This document shows positions 9,142 to 18,039 of a stretch of 54,955 bases of DNA, piece after piece. Source of the DNA: CAZAKZ01 sp964485695 (lineage in GTDB: Bacteria > Planctomycetota > JAFGQW01); contig CAZAKZ010000020.1 in NCBI GenBank assembly GCA_964485695.1, positions 1 to 54,955 of the forward strand. Reading direction: 5' to 3'. Below the pieces are notes generated by a model, which made no database searches, had not been told where the DNA came from, and saw only the letters and a list, made by a program, of their open reading frames with translations. A program made the position numbers and the translations under genes. Position 1 is the first letter of the stretch, and each line of letters begins with the position of its first letter.

Positions 9142-11259
9142 TTGATTCACCCGAGGCAATGGTTCGGGCCGGCCCTGGTCCTGTTTGCCTGTTCCCTGCC
9201 GGTCGCTGCTTCTCCGCAGGAGCCGTCGCCCGGGAAAGCAACGGGTCTGGCCGAAGCCCTGAAAAAGGTCGCCCTCTACGAGTTCGGCGACAGCCGCCGG
9301 CCCCTCACCGTGGTGGCCGGCCACGTCCAGAAGGCCCTGGCAGATCCCGCTGAGCGCCGGGTTGTGGCAGAAAAGCTGGCAGAAGCCCTGGAATCGGTGG
9401 AGACCTCCGGCGAGGGAAAGCGGTTCCTCTGCCGTCAGCTCAGCCTTGTCGGCGGGGCGGAGGCCGTGGAAGTGCTGGCCGGAATCCTTTCCGACAAGGA
9501 CTTGTCCCACATGGCCCGGTTCGCCCTGCAGCGCATCCCGGGCCCGGAGGCGGACGAGGCCCTGTGCAAGGCCGTGACCACCCTCGCGGGCACCCTCCGC
9601 ATCGGGGTCATCCACTGCCTCGGGGAACGCGGTAGCACCGGGGCCGTAGGCGCTCTGTCGGACTGTCTCGCCGGGGCGGATCCCGATACGGCCGCGGCTG
9701 CCGCCGGGGCCCTGGGGAAGATTGGTGGCAACGAGGCGGACGCCGCCCTGAAGAGAGCCCTCGACAAAGGCAATGCCCGGCTCTTTGCCGCAGTGGCCGA
9801 GGCCCGTCTCCGGTGCGCCGACCGGTTCCTGGCCGGGGGCGAGGTGCGCCGGGGCCTGGAGATCTGCCGCGGTCTCTACGCCCCGGGCATGCCGCCGGAG
9901 GTCTGCAGGGCGGCCCTGGCCGTGCTGGCCGTCCGGGAAGAGAACGGTTTTTCCCGGATCCTGGAGGCCCTGCGCCACGGCCATCCGGCCCTGGCCGATG
10001 TGGCCGTGGACCTGATCCGGCGGGGATTTCCCGGCGCCGCAGTGACGAAGAAGCTGGTCGAGGAATTACCGGACCTGACATTGCACCGCCGTAGCCTTCT
10101 CGTGAAAGCCCTGGGTGAACGCGGGGACACGATCGCGCGCACCGCGGCTCTGGCCGCGGCCGATAGTCCGGATGCAGAGCTCAGCATCGCGGGCCTCGAG
10201 GCCCTGGGCTCCCTGGGCAACGACGAGGACGTGGAGGTGCTGCTGGCGGCAGCCGTGAAGAAGTCCGACGCGGGCAAGGCGGCCAGGCTGAGCCTCCGGA
10301 AGATGCGAAGCCCGGCAGTGAACCCCGCGCTCATCCGCGCCCTGCCCGGAGCCGGTGCAGGTGGCAAGGTCGTTCTCATCGAGACCCTCCAGGCCCGGCA
10401 GTCGCCAGGCGCCGTGCCCGTCCTTCTCACCGCCGCCAGGGACGAGGACCGCAAGGTAAGAAGAGCCGCCTTCACCGCCCTGAACAGGCTGGCCCGCGGG
10501 AAGGACGTATCCGACCTCATCACCCTGGTTCTCGATACCCGGACCAAGGAGCAGAAGTCCGCCCGGAGGGCGCTGGCCTCCGCGTGCCGCCTCCTCGAGG
10601 ACAAGACGGCCCGGCTGCATCTTGTTCTCGAAGCCATGAAGGGCGCCGAGGCACCCATGCGGTGCGCCCTCCTGCCAGTGCTCTCGCTCCTCGGCGGCGA
10701 CCGAGCCCTGGAGGAGGCGCGGGCTGCCATGAAAGATTCCGATGCCGAGGTGCTGGACACGGCGGTACGGGCGCTCTGCAACTGGAGCGACGCGGAACCG
10801 GTAAAGGAGGTCCTCGACATCGCCCGGAAGTCCGAGAACAAGACCCACCGGGTGCTGGCCCTACGGGGCTATGCACGCCTGGTGGGGATTCTGGGCAGGA
10901 AGGACGGCGAGAAGTGCGTGAAGATGTACCTGGACGGCCTGGCTGCAGCCAGGGAGGTCCGGGAGAAGAAGCTGATGATCAGCGGCCTGGGCAAGCTCAA
11001 GAGGATTTCCGCCATGAAGGTCGTCCAGCCTCACCTCGAGGACGAGGACCTCAGGGGCGAGGCCGAGGCCGCCATCGTCCGCCTCGCCGAAAGTCATCAA
11101 GCGTCCAGGAACGCCCGGGCGCTGGCCCAGGCCGGTCGGCTCCTGAAAATCGTCATCGACGGGACCCAGGACGAGAAGCGGTTGAAAAAGGCTACGAAAG
11201 TCGCCCGGCGACTCAAGGCCAGAAGAAGAGCGATCCGGAGGGGACAAGACGATGAATGA
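9142..11259 (+). CDS. Secreted HEAT-repeat protein
   Basis: 705 aa starting at TTG 9142, chosen because GGGAGAAG lies just upstream and a signal peptide follows at once (residues ~1-24, ALVLFACSLPVAAS). The rest is an alpha-solenoid of HEAT/PBS-lyase-like repeats (GALGKIGGNEADAALKRAL, LEALGSLGNDEDVEVLLAA), ending in a basic tail. It is a scaffold or binding protein in the cell envelope with no visible catalytic site. Its stop overlaps the start of the Tat dehydrogenase by 8 bp, so the two are translationally coupled and it may hold exported operon partners together (inference). Confidence 0.82.
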   Translation: MIHPRQWFGPALVLFACSLPVAASPQEPSPGKATGLAEALKKVALYEFGDSRRPLTVVAGHVQKALADPAERRVVAEKLAEALESVETSGEGKRFLCRQLSLVGGAEAVEVLAGILSDKDLSHMARFALQRIPGPEADEALCKAVTTLAGTLRIGVIHCLGERGSTGAVGALSDCLAGADPDTAAAAAGALGKIGGNEADAALKRALDKGNARLFAAVAEARLRCADRFLAGGEVRRGLEICRGLYAPGMPPEVCRAALAVLAVREENGFSRILEALRHGHPALADVAVDLIRRGFPGAAVTKKLVEELPDLTLHRRSLLVKALGERGDTIARTAALAAADSPDAELSIAGLEALGSLGNDEDVEVLLAAAVKKSDAGKAARLSLRKMRSPAVNPALIRALPGAGAGGKVVLIETLQARQSPGAVPVLLTAARDEDRKVRRAAFTALNRLARGKDVSDLITLVLDTRTKEQKSARRALASACRLLEDKTARLHLVLEAMKGAEAPMRCALLPVLSLLGGDRALEEARAAMKDSDAEVLDTAVRALCNWSDAEPVKEVLDIARKSENKTHRVLALRGYARLVGILGRKDGEKCVKMYLDGLAAAREVREKKLMISGLGKLKRISAMKVVQPHLEDEDLRGEAEAAIVRLAESHQASRNARALAQAGRLLKIVIDGTQDEKRLKKATKVARRLKARRRAIRRGQDDE

Positions 11260-12562
11260 AAACAGGATCACCCGCCGCACGTTCATGAAGCGGGCATCGG
11301 CCGCTGCGGTGTTCGCCCCCATGGTCATTCCTGCCAGCGCCCTCGGCGGAAGCGGACGCCCCGCCCCGAGCGACCGCATCACCCTCGGATGCATCGGTAT
11401 GGGCGGCCAGGGCATAGGCAACATGAAGAGATTCCTCCGCCTGAACGGAATCCAGGTTCTCGCCGTGTGCGACGTGGACAGGAAACACCTCCACAAGGCC
11501 CGGGACGTCGTCGAGAATTACTATTCCGGCAAGGCGCGGAGCGGTCATTACCGCGGGTGCGACGTATACAACGAACACGAGAAGCTCCTGGACCGCGACG
11601 ACATCGATGCGGTATCCATCGCCACCCCCGACCACTGGCACGCCGTGGAGGCCATCGCGGCGGCCCGGGCCGGGAAGGACATCTTCTGCGAGAAGCCAAT
11701 GGCCCTCACCATCGCCGAGGGCAGGGCCATCTGTGACGCCGTGAAGCGATACAGGTGCATCTGGCAGACGGGAAGCTGGCAGCGCTCGAAACGCAACTTC
11801 CGGTTCGCCTGCGAGCTGGTGCGCAACGGGCGCATCGGTAAGGTCCACACCATCCGGGTCGGCTTGCCCCCGGGCAAGGTGGGTGGCTCTCACGAGCCCA
11901 TGCCGGTTCCCGAGGAGCTCGACTACGACCGGTGGCTCGGCCCCGCCCCCTGGGCGCCCTACACCGAGGATCGAGTCCATTTCGATTTCCGCTGGATCTA
12001 TGACTACTCCGGTGGCGTGATCACCGACTGGGGCGTCCACCACTGCGACATCGCCCACTGGGGCATGGACACCGATACCACGGGCCCGGTGGAGGTCGAG
12101 GGTAGTTGCCAGTTCCCCGAAGACGGCCTGTGGGACACGCCGGACGCGTTCAACTTCGTATGCCGCTACGAAAACGGCGTGACCATGACCGTGTCCGACA
12201 AGAACAACCCGAACGCCCAGGGCGTGCGCTTCGAGGGCGACGAGGGGTGGGTGTTCGTCAGCCGCTCCAAGCTGGATGCACACCCCCGAAGCCTGCTCAG
12301 ATCCTCCATCGGTCCCGACGAGGTGTGGCTCTACCACAGCGCGGACCACTTCCGGAACTTCCTGGACTGCGTGAAATCGCGGGCCGAGACGGTCACACCC
12401 GTGGAGACCGCTCACCGCTCGGCCACCGTGGCCCACCTGGGCAACATTGCACTGCGCCTCGGCCGGAAGGTGCGATGGAATCCCGAAACCGAGCGGTTCA
12501 TCGACGATGCCGATGCGGATCGGCTGCTGTCGCGATCCAATCGCGAACCGTGGATCTACTGA
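11252..12562 (+). CDS. Tat-exported Gfo/Idh/MocA family oxidoreductase
   Basis: 436 aa. The twin-arginine leader RRTFMKRASAAAVF at residues 8-21 implies export of a folded, cofactor-loaded enzyme, as known for periplasmic glucose-fructose oxidoreductase. The Rossmann motif is IGMGGQGIGNM and the family CEKPM lies at 146-150. The C-terminal domain has ITDWGVHHCDIAHWGMD. The C-terminus ends NREPWIY, as in many Planctomycetota paralogues. GGAGGGG precedes ATG 11252. Probable role: oxidation of a sugar or glycoside, perhaps at C3, outside the cytoplasm. How its bound NAD(P) is reoxidised is open, and the cytochromes downstream are candidates. Confidence 0.9.
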   Translation: MNENRITRRTFMKRASAAAVFAPMVIPASALGGSGRPAPSDRITLGCIGMGGQGIGNMKRFLRLNGIQVLAVCDVDRKHLHKARDVVENYYSGKARSGHYRGCDVYNEHEKLLDRDDIDAVSIATPDHWHAVEAIAAARAGKDIFCEKPMALTIAEGRAICDAVKRYRCIWQTGSWQRSKRNFRFACELVRNGRIGKVHTIRVGLPPGKVGGSHEPMPVPEELDYDRWLGPAPWAPYTEDRVHFDFRWIYDYSGGVITDWGVHHCDIAHWGMDTDTTGPVEVEGSCQFPEDGLWDTPDAFNFVCRYENGVTMTVSDKNNPNAQGVRFEGDEGWVFVSRSKLDAHPRSLLRSSIGPDEVWLYHSADHFRNFLDCVKSRAETVTPVETAHRSATVAHLGNIALRLGRKVRWNPETERFIDDADADRLLSRSNREPWIY

Positions 12563-12585
12563 AAATCGTAGACGAGGATCGGGGC

Positions 12586-12606
12586 AAATCGGATTTTCGC
12601 CGATTT
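12586..12606 (+). terminator. Weak hairpin between the first Tat dehydrogenase and ThuA genes
   Basis: A perfect 7-bp stem (12586-12592 with 12600-12606, 7-nt loop), partly AT-rich and followed by a short pyrimidine stretch. It sits in the 122-bp gap that is the largest in the 6925-21918 series. It could be a partial terminator or a processing site. Weak evidence. Confidence 0.3.
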
Positions 12607-12684
12607 TCTTGTCCGTTCTTCTGTGGTAGGGTGCTTCCACCTGTACCCTCTCGTCCGCGACGAATACCTGGAGGGAGTCGCACG

Positions 12685-14748
12685 ATGAAGTATCTGAAAA
12701 TCCTGCCCTTCTCGACCCTGGTAGTCGTGCTCCTCGGGCCCACGATGTGCGAAACCCAGCAACCGGTTCCAAAGAAAGTGGCCCGGGCCGTTCCCAGAAT
12801 TACCGAGGCGGCGCCGACGGCCGCGCCGGCCAGGCCCGTGAAGTCGCGGAAGCTCCTGGTCTTCACCGTGACCCGCGGCTTCCGCCACAAGGTCAATCCC
12901 GTCGGCATCAAGGCCCTGGAGATTCTGGGAAAAAAGACCGGCGCCTTCGAGGTCGTGGTCTCCAACAAGCTCTCCAACTTTCTGCCGGCCTACATCAAGG
13001 AATTCGACGCCATCTGTTTCCTGAACACCACCGGACCCGTGTTCGCATCCAGAGCGGCCCTGCAGGCCCTGAAGAAGGCCCGGGACGCTGAGGCGCGGAT
13101 CAAGGACATGGAGGCGCTCATGAAACTCGTCGGCAAGTCCATCGAGGGCAAGGACCTGAAGAAGCTGAAGCGCTACCTGGGCAAGCTCGGGAAAAGACGC
13201 AAGGCCGGGCGGCTGACCACGGAGGAGATCCGGGTTCTCAGAGAGGCCATCGTGGGGCAGAAGGCCAAGATCAAAAAGGCCCGTGCCGCCCGGAAGGCCG
13301 CCGCCGACAAGGGGCCCAACGCGGAGAGCCAGCTCAAGAAGAGCTTCATGAACTACCTCCGCCGGGGAGGCGGTTTCGTGGGCATCCATGCCGCCACGGA
13401 TACGTACAAGATGTGGCCGGCCTATCTTGAGATGGTGGGCGGGGTCTTCGCCGGCCATCCCTGGACGGCCGACAAGACCGTTTCCGTGAGGATCGCGGAT
13501 CCCTCCCACCCCGTCAACGCGGCGTTCGGCGGAGAGAATTTCTCCATCAAGGACGAGATCTACCAGATCAAGGGACCGTACGACAAGTCGCGCCTCCGGG
13601 TGCTGCTGCGCCTCGACACCATGGGCGCGACCGAGAGGCTCACGGGCATCAAGGGCAATCGAAAGGACAACGACTACGCCATCAGCTGGATCCGCCGCCA
13701 CGGCAAGGGCAGGGTCTTCTACTGCTCCCTCGGCCACAACAACGAGGTCTTCTGGAATCGGGCCGTTCTCGGCCACTATCTGGCGGGCATCCAGTTCGCC
13801 CTGGGGGACCTGGCGGTGGATGCGGATCCGAGCGCCCTGGACCCGTTCGTGGGCAACTACGTCGGAAAGATCTCGACCCCGGACGGAAAACCTGTCGCCG
13901 CCAGGGCCGCCGTCATCCCGGACGGCGGCGGGCGGTATCGCGTGGTCCTCACGGGCCCGACGGTCGAGCCGCCGCTGCTTGTCGAGTGTTCGGGCCGCAC
14001 CGCGGACGGGATCCTGAGCTTTTCCGGCAAGCACAAGGAGACGGAGTGGACGGGTCAGGTGCGCGACCGCCGCATAACGGCCGAAGGCGACAAGGCCGGC
14101 ACCTTCTCGGGCCGGTTCAAATCTCGTTCGAGCAAGACGCTGGGCGCCAGGCCGCCGGAACGCGCGGTGGTGCTGCTGCCGTTCACGGGGGAGCCGCCCT
14201 CGCTGGCGCAGTGGACCAATCAATCCTGGATACCCATGCCCGACGGCAGCATGCAGGTGGGCAGGGGCAACACCGCGACGAAGCGTGAATTCGGCGACGT
14301 TCGGATCCACCTCGAATTCCGCATCCCCCTCGAGGCTGTCCTGCGGGGCCAGAACCGGGGAAACAGCGGGGTCTACGTCATGGATCGCTACGAGATCCAG
14401 CTCCTGGACTCCTTCGGACTCGCTTCCGGGCGCAGCGACTGCGGTGCCATCTACAAGCTGGCCGCGCCGCGCTTGAACGCCTGCCTCCCGCCCCTGCAGT
14501 GGCAGACCTACGACATCACCTTCCGCGCGGCCCGGTTCGGTCCCGACGGCAAGACAGTCACCGAGTTTCCGACCATGACGGTGCTGCACAACGGACGGGT
14601 CATCCACGACAAGGTGCCTATGCGTACCACCACGCTTGGCGGCGGGGCAAGCAAGCAGGGCCACGGCAAGAAAGGCCCCCTCATGCTCCAGGACCACGGG
14701 AATCCACTCAGGTTCCGCAACGTCTGGGCGGTCGAGCCCAGGGATTGA
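12685..14748 (+). CDS. ThuA-domain protein with helical insertion and C-terminal DUF1080 domain
   Basis: 687 aa. GGAGGGAG lies 7 nt before ATG 12685 and a hydrophobic leader follows (ILPFSTLVVVLLGP). Residues ~50-375 are a ThuA glutamine-amidotransferase-like domain (VTRGFRHK, CFLNTTG, GGGFVGIHAATDTY, FYCSLGHNNEVF). It is split at residues ~122-212 by a Lys/Arg-rich predicted helical insert. Residues ~375-500 form a small beta-rich linker domain. Residues ~505-687 are a DUF1080 domain with the hallmark NSGVYVMDRYEIQLLDSFG and a CGAIYKLAAPRLNA segment. DUF1080 proteins cleave 3-keto-glycosides, and ThuA domains occur in the same pathways. The fused form suggests one exported protein doing sequential steps. 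The length is unusual for ThuA proteins (~250-300 aa). Confidence 0.88.
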   Translation: MKYLKILPFSTLVVVLLGPTMCETQQPVPKKVARAVPRITEAAPTAAPARPVKSRKLLVFTVTRGFRHKVNPVGIKALEILGKKTGAFEVVVSNKLSNFLPAYIKEFDAICFLNTTGPVFASRAALQALKKARDAEARIKDMEALMKLVGKSIEGKDLKKLKRYLGKLGKRRKAGRLTTEEIRVLREAIVGQKAKIKKARAARKAAADKGPNAESQLKKSFMNYLRRGGGFVGIHAATDTYKMWPAYLEMVGGVFAGHPWTADKTVSVRIADPSHPVNAAFGGENFSIKDEIYQIKGPYDKSRLRVLLRLDTMGATERLTGIKGNRKDNDYAISWIRRHGKGRVFYCSLGHNNEVFWNRAVLGHYLAGIQFALGDLAVDADPSALDPFVGNYVGKISTPDGKPVAARAAVIPDGGGRYRVVLTGPTVEPPLLVECSGRTADGILSFSGKHKETEWTGQVRDRRITAEGDKAGTFSGRFKSRSSKTLGARPPERAVVLLPFTGEPPSLAQWTNQSWIPMPDGSMQVGRGNTATKREFGDVRIHLEFRIPLEAVLRGQNRGNSGVYVMDRYEIQLLDSFGLASGRSDCGAIYKLAAPRLNACLPPLQWQTYDITFRAARFGPDGKTVTEFPTMTVLHNGRVIHDKVPMRTTTLGGGASKQGHGKKGPLMLQDHGNPLRFRNVWAVEPRD

Positions 14749-14777
14749 ATCCACGTATGGACGACATCGGGAGGACA

Positions 14778-16145
14778 ATGAACTCCGAGAATCGACACGA
14801 CGAAACAGGCGGCCTCTCACGGCGCGACTTTCTGGTCTCCGCGGCCGCAGCGGCAGCGGGCGCGGGCATGATCCTGCCTGGCCCCCGCAGGGTGCAAGGG
14901 GCCGCGGGTCGGGGCGGGACGCTGCGCGTGGCCCTCATCGGCGCCGGAACCCAGGGCCGTGAGGTGCTCATGGTAAACGGCTTCAAGATCCCCGGCCTCC
15001 GGTTCCAGGCGGTATGCGACATCTGGCCCTATCACAGGAAGTACGCCTCACGCATGCTGCGGCGGTACGGCCACGACGTCAACGTCTACGAGGACTACCG
15101 CGAAATGCTCTCCACTGAGAAGGACCTGGACGCCGTCCTCATCGCCACCCCCGAGGGCATGCACGCGGAGCACACCATCGCCTGCCTGCGCGCCGGATTG
15201 CACGTCTACTGCGAGAAGGAGATGTCCAACAGCCTGGAGGAGGCGCGCCGGATGGTGAAGGCCGCCGGGGATGCGAACAGGCTCCTCCAGATCGGTCATC
15301 AGCGGCGGAGCAATCCACGATACCTCCACACCGTGGAGAAGCTCCTCGGCGAGGCCAGGCTCTTCGGCCGCGTCACCCATGCGTACGGCCAGTGGAACCG
15401 GGCCGTCCAGGAGGACCGCGGCTGGCCTGAGAAGTACGAGATGGATGCAGCCACGCTCCGGAAGTATGGCTACGCCTCCATGCACGAGTTCCGGAACTGG
15501 CGGTGGTTCAAGAAGCACGGAGGCGGCCCCATCGTGGACCTGGGCAGCCATCAGATCGACATCTTCAGCTGGTTCTTCGGCACCCATCCCCGGTCGGTGA
15601 TGGCCAGCGGCGGCGCCGACTACTACAAGGGGCGCGAGTGGTTCGACAACGTCATGGCCATCTACGAGTACGACACGCCCCACGGCACGGCCCGCGCTTA
15701 TTACCAGGTGCTCACCACCACCAGCGCCCGGGGCTACTACGAGACCTTCATGGGCGACGAGGGAACCCTGCAGATCTCCGAGCAGCCCTCCAAGATCCGG
15801 ATCTACGCCGAGGCCCGCACCTGTGCCGACGAGAAGTGGCGGCCCTGGATCAAGAAGGGCTGGGTCGTGAAGCCCCGGCAGGAGGCGGAACCGAAAGTAC
15901 CGAAGGACGACGTCCTGGCGGTGTACGAATCGGCACCGGTGGCCACCTGGCTGATGCCCATCGCACTCGACAAGCCCTTCCACCTCCCCCACCTGGAAAA
16001 CTTCTTCGCCGCCGTCCGCGGCGAGGAGAAGCTGAACTGCCCTCCCGAGGTGGGATTCGAGACCGCCGTGGCCGTGTTGAAGGTGAACGAAGCCGTGGAG
16101 GCGGCGAGGCGCCTGGATTTCAGTCCCGAGGATTTCAAGGCATGA
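14778..16145 (+). CDS. Tat-exported Gfo/Idh/MocA family oxidoreductase with CEKEM variant
   Basis: 455 aa. The Tat motif SRRDFLVSAAAAAAGAGM lies near residues 14-31 and the Rossmann motif is IGAGTQGREV. The usual EKP tripeptide is CEKEM here, keeping the lysine but changing Pro to Glu. The substrate domain has IVDLGSHQIDIFSWFFG. ATG 14778 is chosen because GGGAGG lies directly upstream; ATG 14757, seven codons earlier, is an alternative without a ribosome site. The stop overlaps the cytochrome c start (ATGA), coupling this dehydrogenase translationally to an electron carrier. Confidence 0.9.
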   Translation: MNSENRHDETGGLSRRDFLVSAAAAAAGAGMILPGPRRVQGAAGRGGTLRVALIGAGTQGREVLMVNGFKIPGLRFQAVCDIWPYHRKYASRMLRRYGHDVNVYEDYREMLSTEKDLDAVLIATPEGMHAEHTIACLRAGLHVYCEKEMSNSLEEARRMVKAAGDANRLLQIGHQRRSNPRYLHTVEKLLGEARLFGRVTHAYGQWNRAVQEDRGWPEKYEMDAATLRKYGYASMHEFRNWRWFKKHGGGPIVDLGSHQIDIFSWFFGTHPRSVMASGGADYYKGREWFDNVMAIYEYDTPHGTARAYYQVLTTTSARGYYETFMGDEGTLQISEQPSKIRIYAEARTCADEKWRPWIKKGWVVKPRQEAEPKVPKDDVLAVYESAPVATWLMPIALDKPFHLPHLENFFAAVRGEEKLNCPPEVGFETAVAVLKVNEAVEAARRLDFSPEDFKA

Positions 16146-18028
16146 CGGAGGCCAAACACCGGACCCCGAGCGGCTTCACACCGGCCCTGATGTTCTCGAT
16201 AATCCTGGCCTGCTGCCTCACTCCCTCGACGCCCGGCCAGACCACCCGGGACGTCCAGCACGACCGGAGCCGGGCCACGGCGGTTCACCGCATCCCGCTC
16301 TTCCACGCCGAGAAGGAAAAAATCAGCCTGAAGGACGACCCCCTGCTGCCTTTTTCCACGCGCATGACCTGCGGGCCTTGCCACGACTACGAGAAGATCC
16401 GAACCGGCCTGCACTTCAACGCGGCGGACCCGGCCGTGCCGCCGGGGCGGCCCGGGGAACCGTGGATCCTCCTCCACCGCACCACCGGTACCCAGGTGCC
16501 CCTGTCCTACCGTCCCTGGCCCGGAACATACCGGCCCGGCGACGTCGGCCTGGACCCGTTGCTGTTCACCCGCGCCTTCGGAAGCCACCTTCCGGGCGGC
16601 GGGATCAGCGAGCCCCCGAAGACCGGAAAAGGAATCCGGACCCGGTGGTGGGTCACCGGCAGGCTGGAGATCAACTGCCTCCTCTGCCACAGCGCCGACG
16701 CCGCCCAGAACGGCAGCGAATGGGCAGTGCAGGTGAGCCGGCAGAATTTTCTGTGGGCTGCTGCCGCGGCCAGCGACATGGCCGTGGTGGAGGGTTCCAC
16801 CGCCGGGGTGCCGGACTCCTACGATCCCTTCATGGAATCCGGCCCCGACGCCCGGGGGCCCCGCATCCACTATGACAGGAACCGGTTCAACCGCCGGGGT
16901 GAGGTCTTCTTCAACCTGGTGCGCCGGGCCGAGCCGGGCCGATGCTACTTCTGCCATTCGGTCCGGGTGGTGGGGTCCGGGGCGCCAGCCCCCTGGACCA
17001 GGGATCGGGACGTTCACCTGGTGAAGGGCCTGGCCTGCACGGACTGCCATCGCAACGGCCTGGACCACAACATGGTCAGGGGCCACGAGGGCGAGAAAAG
17101 CGGATCGAATCATCCAGCCGCCGCTCTCACCTGCCGCGGCTGCCACCTGGGCGAAGGCGACGTCCGCGGAGGCCGCCTTGCGGCGCCGGTGCCGAAACAC
17201 GAGGGGCTGCCCCCCGTGCACCTGGAAAACCTCACCTGCACGGCTTGCCACTCCGGCCCTCGGCCGGCACCGTGGGCGTTCCGCATCCAGACCTCGGCTG
17301 CCCACCGCATGGGCGTCCAGGGCGGATACCGGGGTGAAGACGCACCGCCCTACATCCACTCTCCCGTGTTCAAACGACAGGCGGACGGCGTTATCGCGCC
17401 GCACCGCGTGATGTGGCCTTCCTTCTGGGGCGTCCTGAACGAAGGGGGTGTGGTGCCGCTGAGTCCGTTCGAGGTGCTCGAGGCGGCCGGGAAGTTCTTT
17501 GAGCCGGAGAAGAAACAGGAGGCCGGGGCCGGTGAAGACGGAGACATCGCGTGGACACGCGAGATGGTCGCGACGGTCCTCAAGACCCTGGCCACCGGCA
17601 AGGGCCGCGATGGAGAACCGGTGTTCGCGAGCGGCGGTCGCCTCTATCGACTGGAGGACAAAGGCACGGTCTCCGGCGCCGAGCATCCTGCTGCGGCCGC
17701 GTATGCCTGGCCCCTGGCCCACGACGTCCGGCCCGCCTCCCGCGCCCTGGGCGCCGGGGGGTGCACGGATTGCCACGCCGCGGACGCGCCCTTCCACTTC
17801 GGTCGCGTCCGGGCGGTCACGCCCGGAGCCCTGGAGGACCCCGTGGTAAAGGTCATGCACGAGTTTCAGGGCCTGGACCCCCTCTACCTCCGAACCCTGG
17901 GGGCCTCGTTCCAGGGTCAAACCGTGTTCCAGTGGATCGGCATCACGGCCTCGGCCGTCCTCGTCCTGGTCCTGATCCTCTACGGCTTCCAGGGTCTGGG
18001 ACGCCTCCTGCGAAGAAACCGCCGTTGA
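16142..18028 (+). CDS. Periplasmic heptaheme cytochrome c with C-terminal membrane anchor
   Basis: 628 aa. A signal-like hydrophobic segment is at residues ~12-32. Seven CXXCH heme c motifs are visible, starting at residues 77, 179, 268, 299, 331, 366 and 541, with many extra histidines as possible distal ligands. A transmembrane helix at ~596-618 followed by a basic tail anchors the C-terminus with the heme domain outside. The ATG overlaps the dehydrogenase stop by 4 bp, which fixes the start. A cytochrome b gene begins 11 bp downstream. Together they resemble a quinone-linked periplasmic electron-transfer module. Spacing of hemes 3-6 resembles other multiheme cytochromes, but no known subfamily is recognised with certainty. 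Confidence 0.88.
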   Translation: MTEAKHRTPSGFTPALMFSIILACCLTPSTPGQTTRDVQHDRSRATAVHRIPLFHAEKEKISLKDDPLLPFSTRMTCGPCHDYEKIRTGLHFNAADPAVPPGRPGEPWILLHRTTGTQVPLSYRPWPGTYRPGDVGLDPLLFTRAFGSHLPGGGISEPPKTGKGIRTRWWVTGRLEINCLLCHSADAAQNGSEWAVQVSRQNFLWAAAAASDMAVVEGSTAGVPDSYDPFMESGPDARGPRIHYDRNRFNRRGEVFFNLVRRAEPGRCYFCHSVRVVGSGAPAPWTRDRDVHLVKGLACTDCHRNGLDHNMVRGHEGEKSGSNHPAAALTCRGCHLGEGDVRGGRLAAPVPKHEGLPPVHLENLTCTACHSGPRPAPWAFRIQTSAAHRMGVQGGYRGEDAPPYIHSPVFKRQADGVIAPHRVMWPSFWGVLNEGGVVPLSPFEVLEAAGKFFEPEKKQEAGAGEDGDIAWTREMVATVLKTLATGKGRDGEPVFASGGRLYRLEDKGTVSGAEHPAAAAYAWPLAHDVRPASRALGAGGCTDCHAADAPFHFGRVRAVTPGALEDPVVKVMHEFQGLDPLYLRTLGASFQGQTVFQWIGITASAVLVLVLILYGFQGLGRLLRRNRR

Positions 18029-18039
18029 ACGGGTGAATC

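Noticed and set aside
12556..14820. 754-codon minus-strand open frame
   Set aside because: Antisense to the ThuA-DUF1080 gene, which has a ribosome site, leader and domain motifs; the antisense product has none.
15503..16141. N-terminal extension of the cytochrome c frame
   Set aside because: Low-complexity translation overlapping the dehydrogenase; ATG 16142 overlaps its stop and is followed by a signal peptide.
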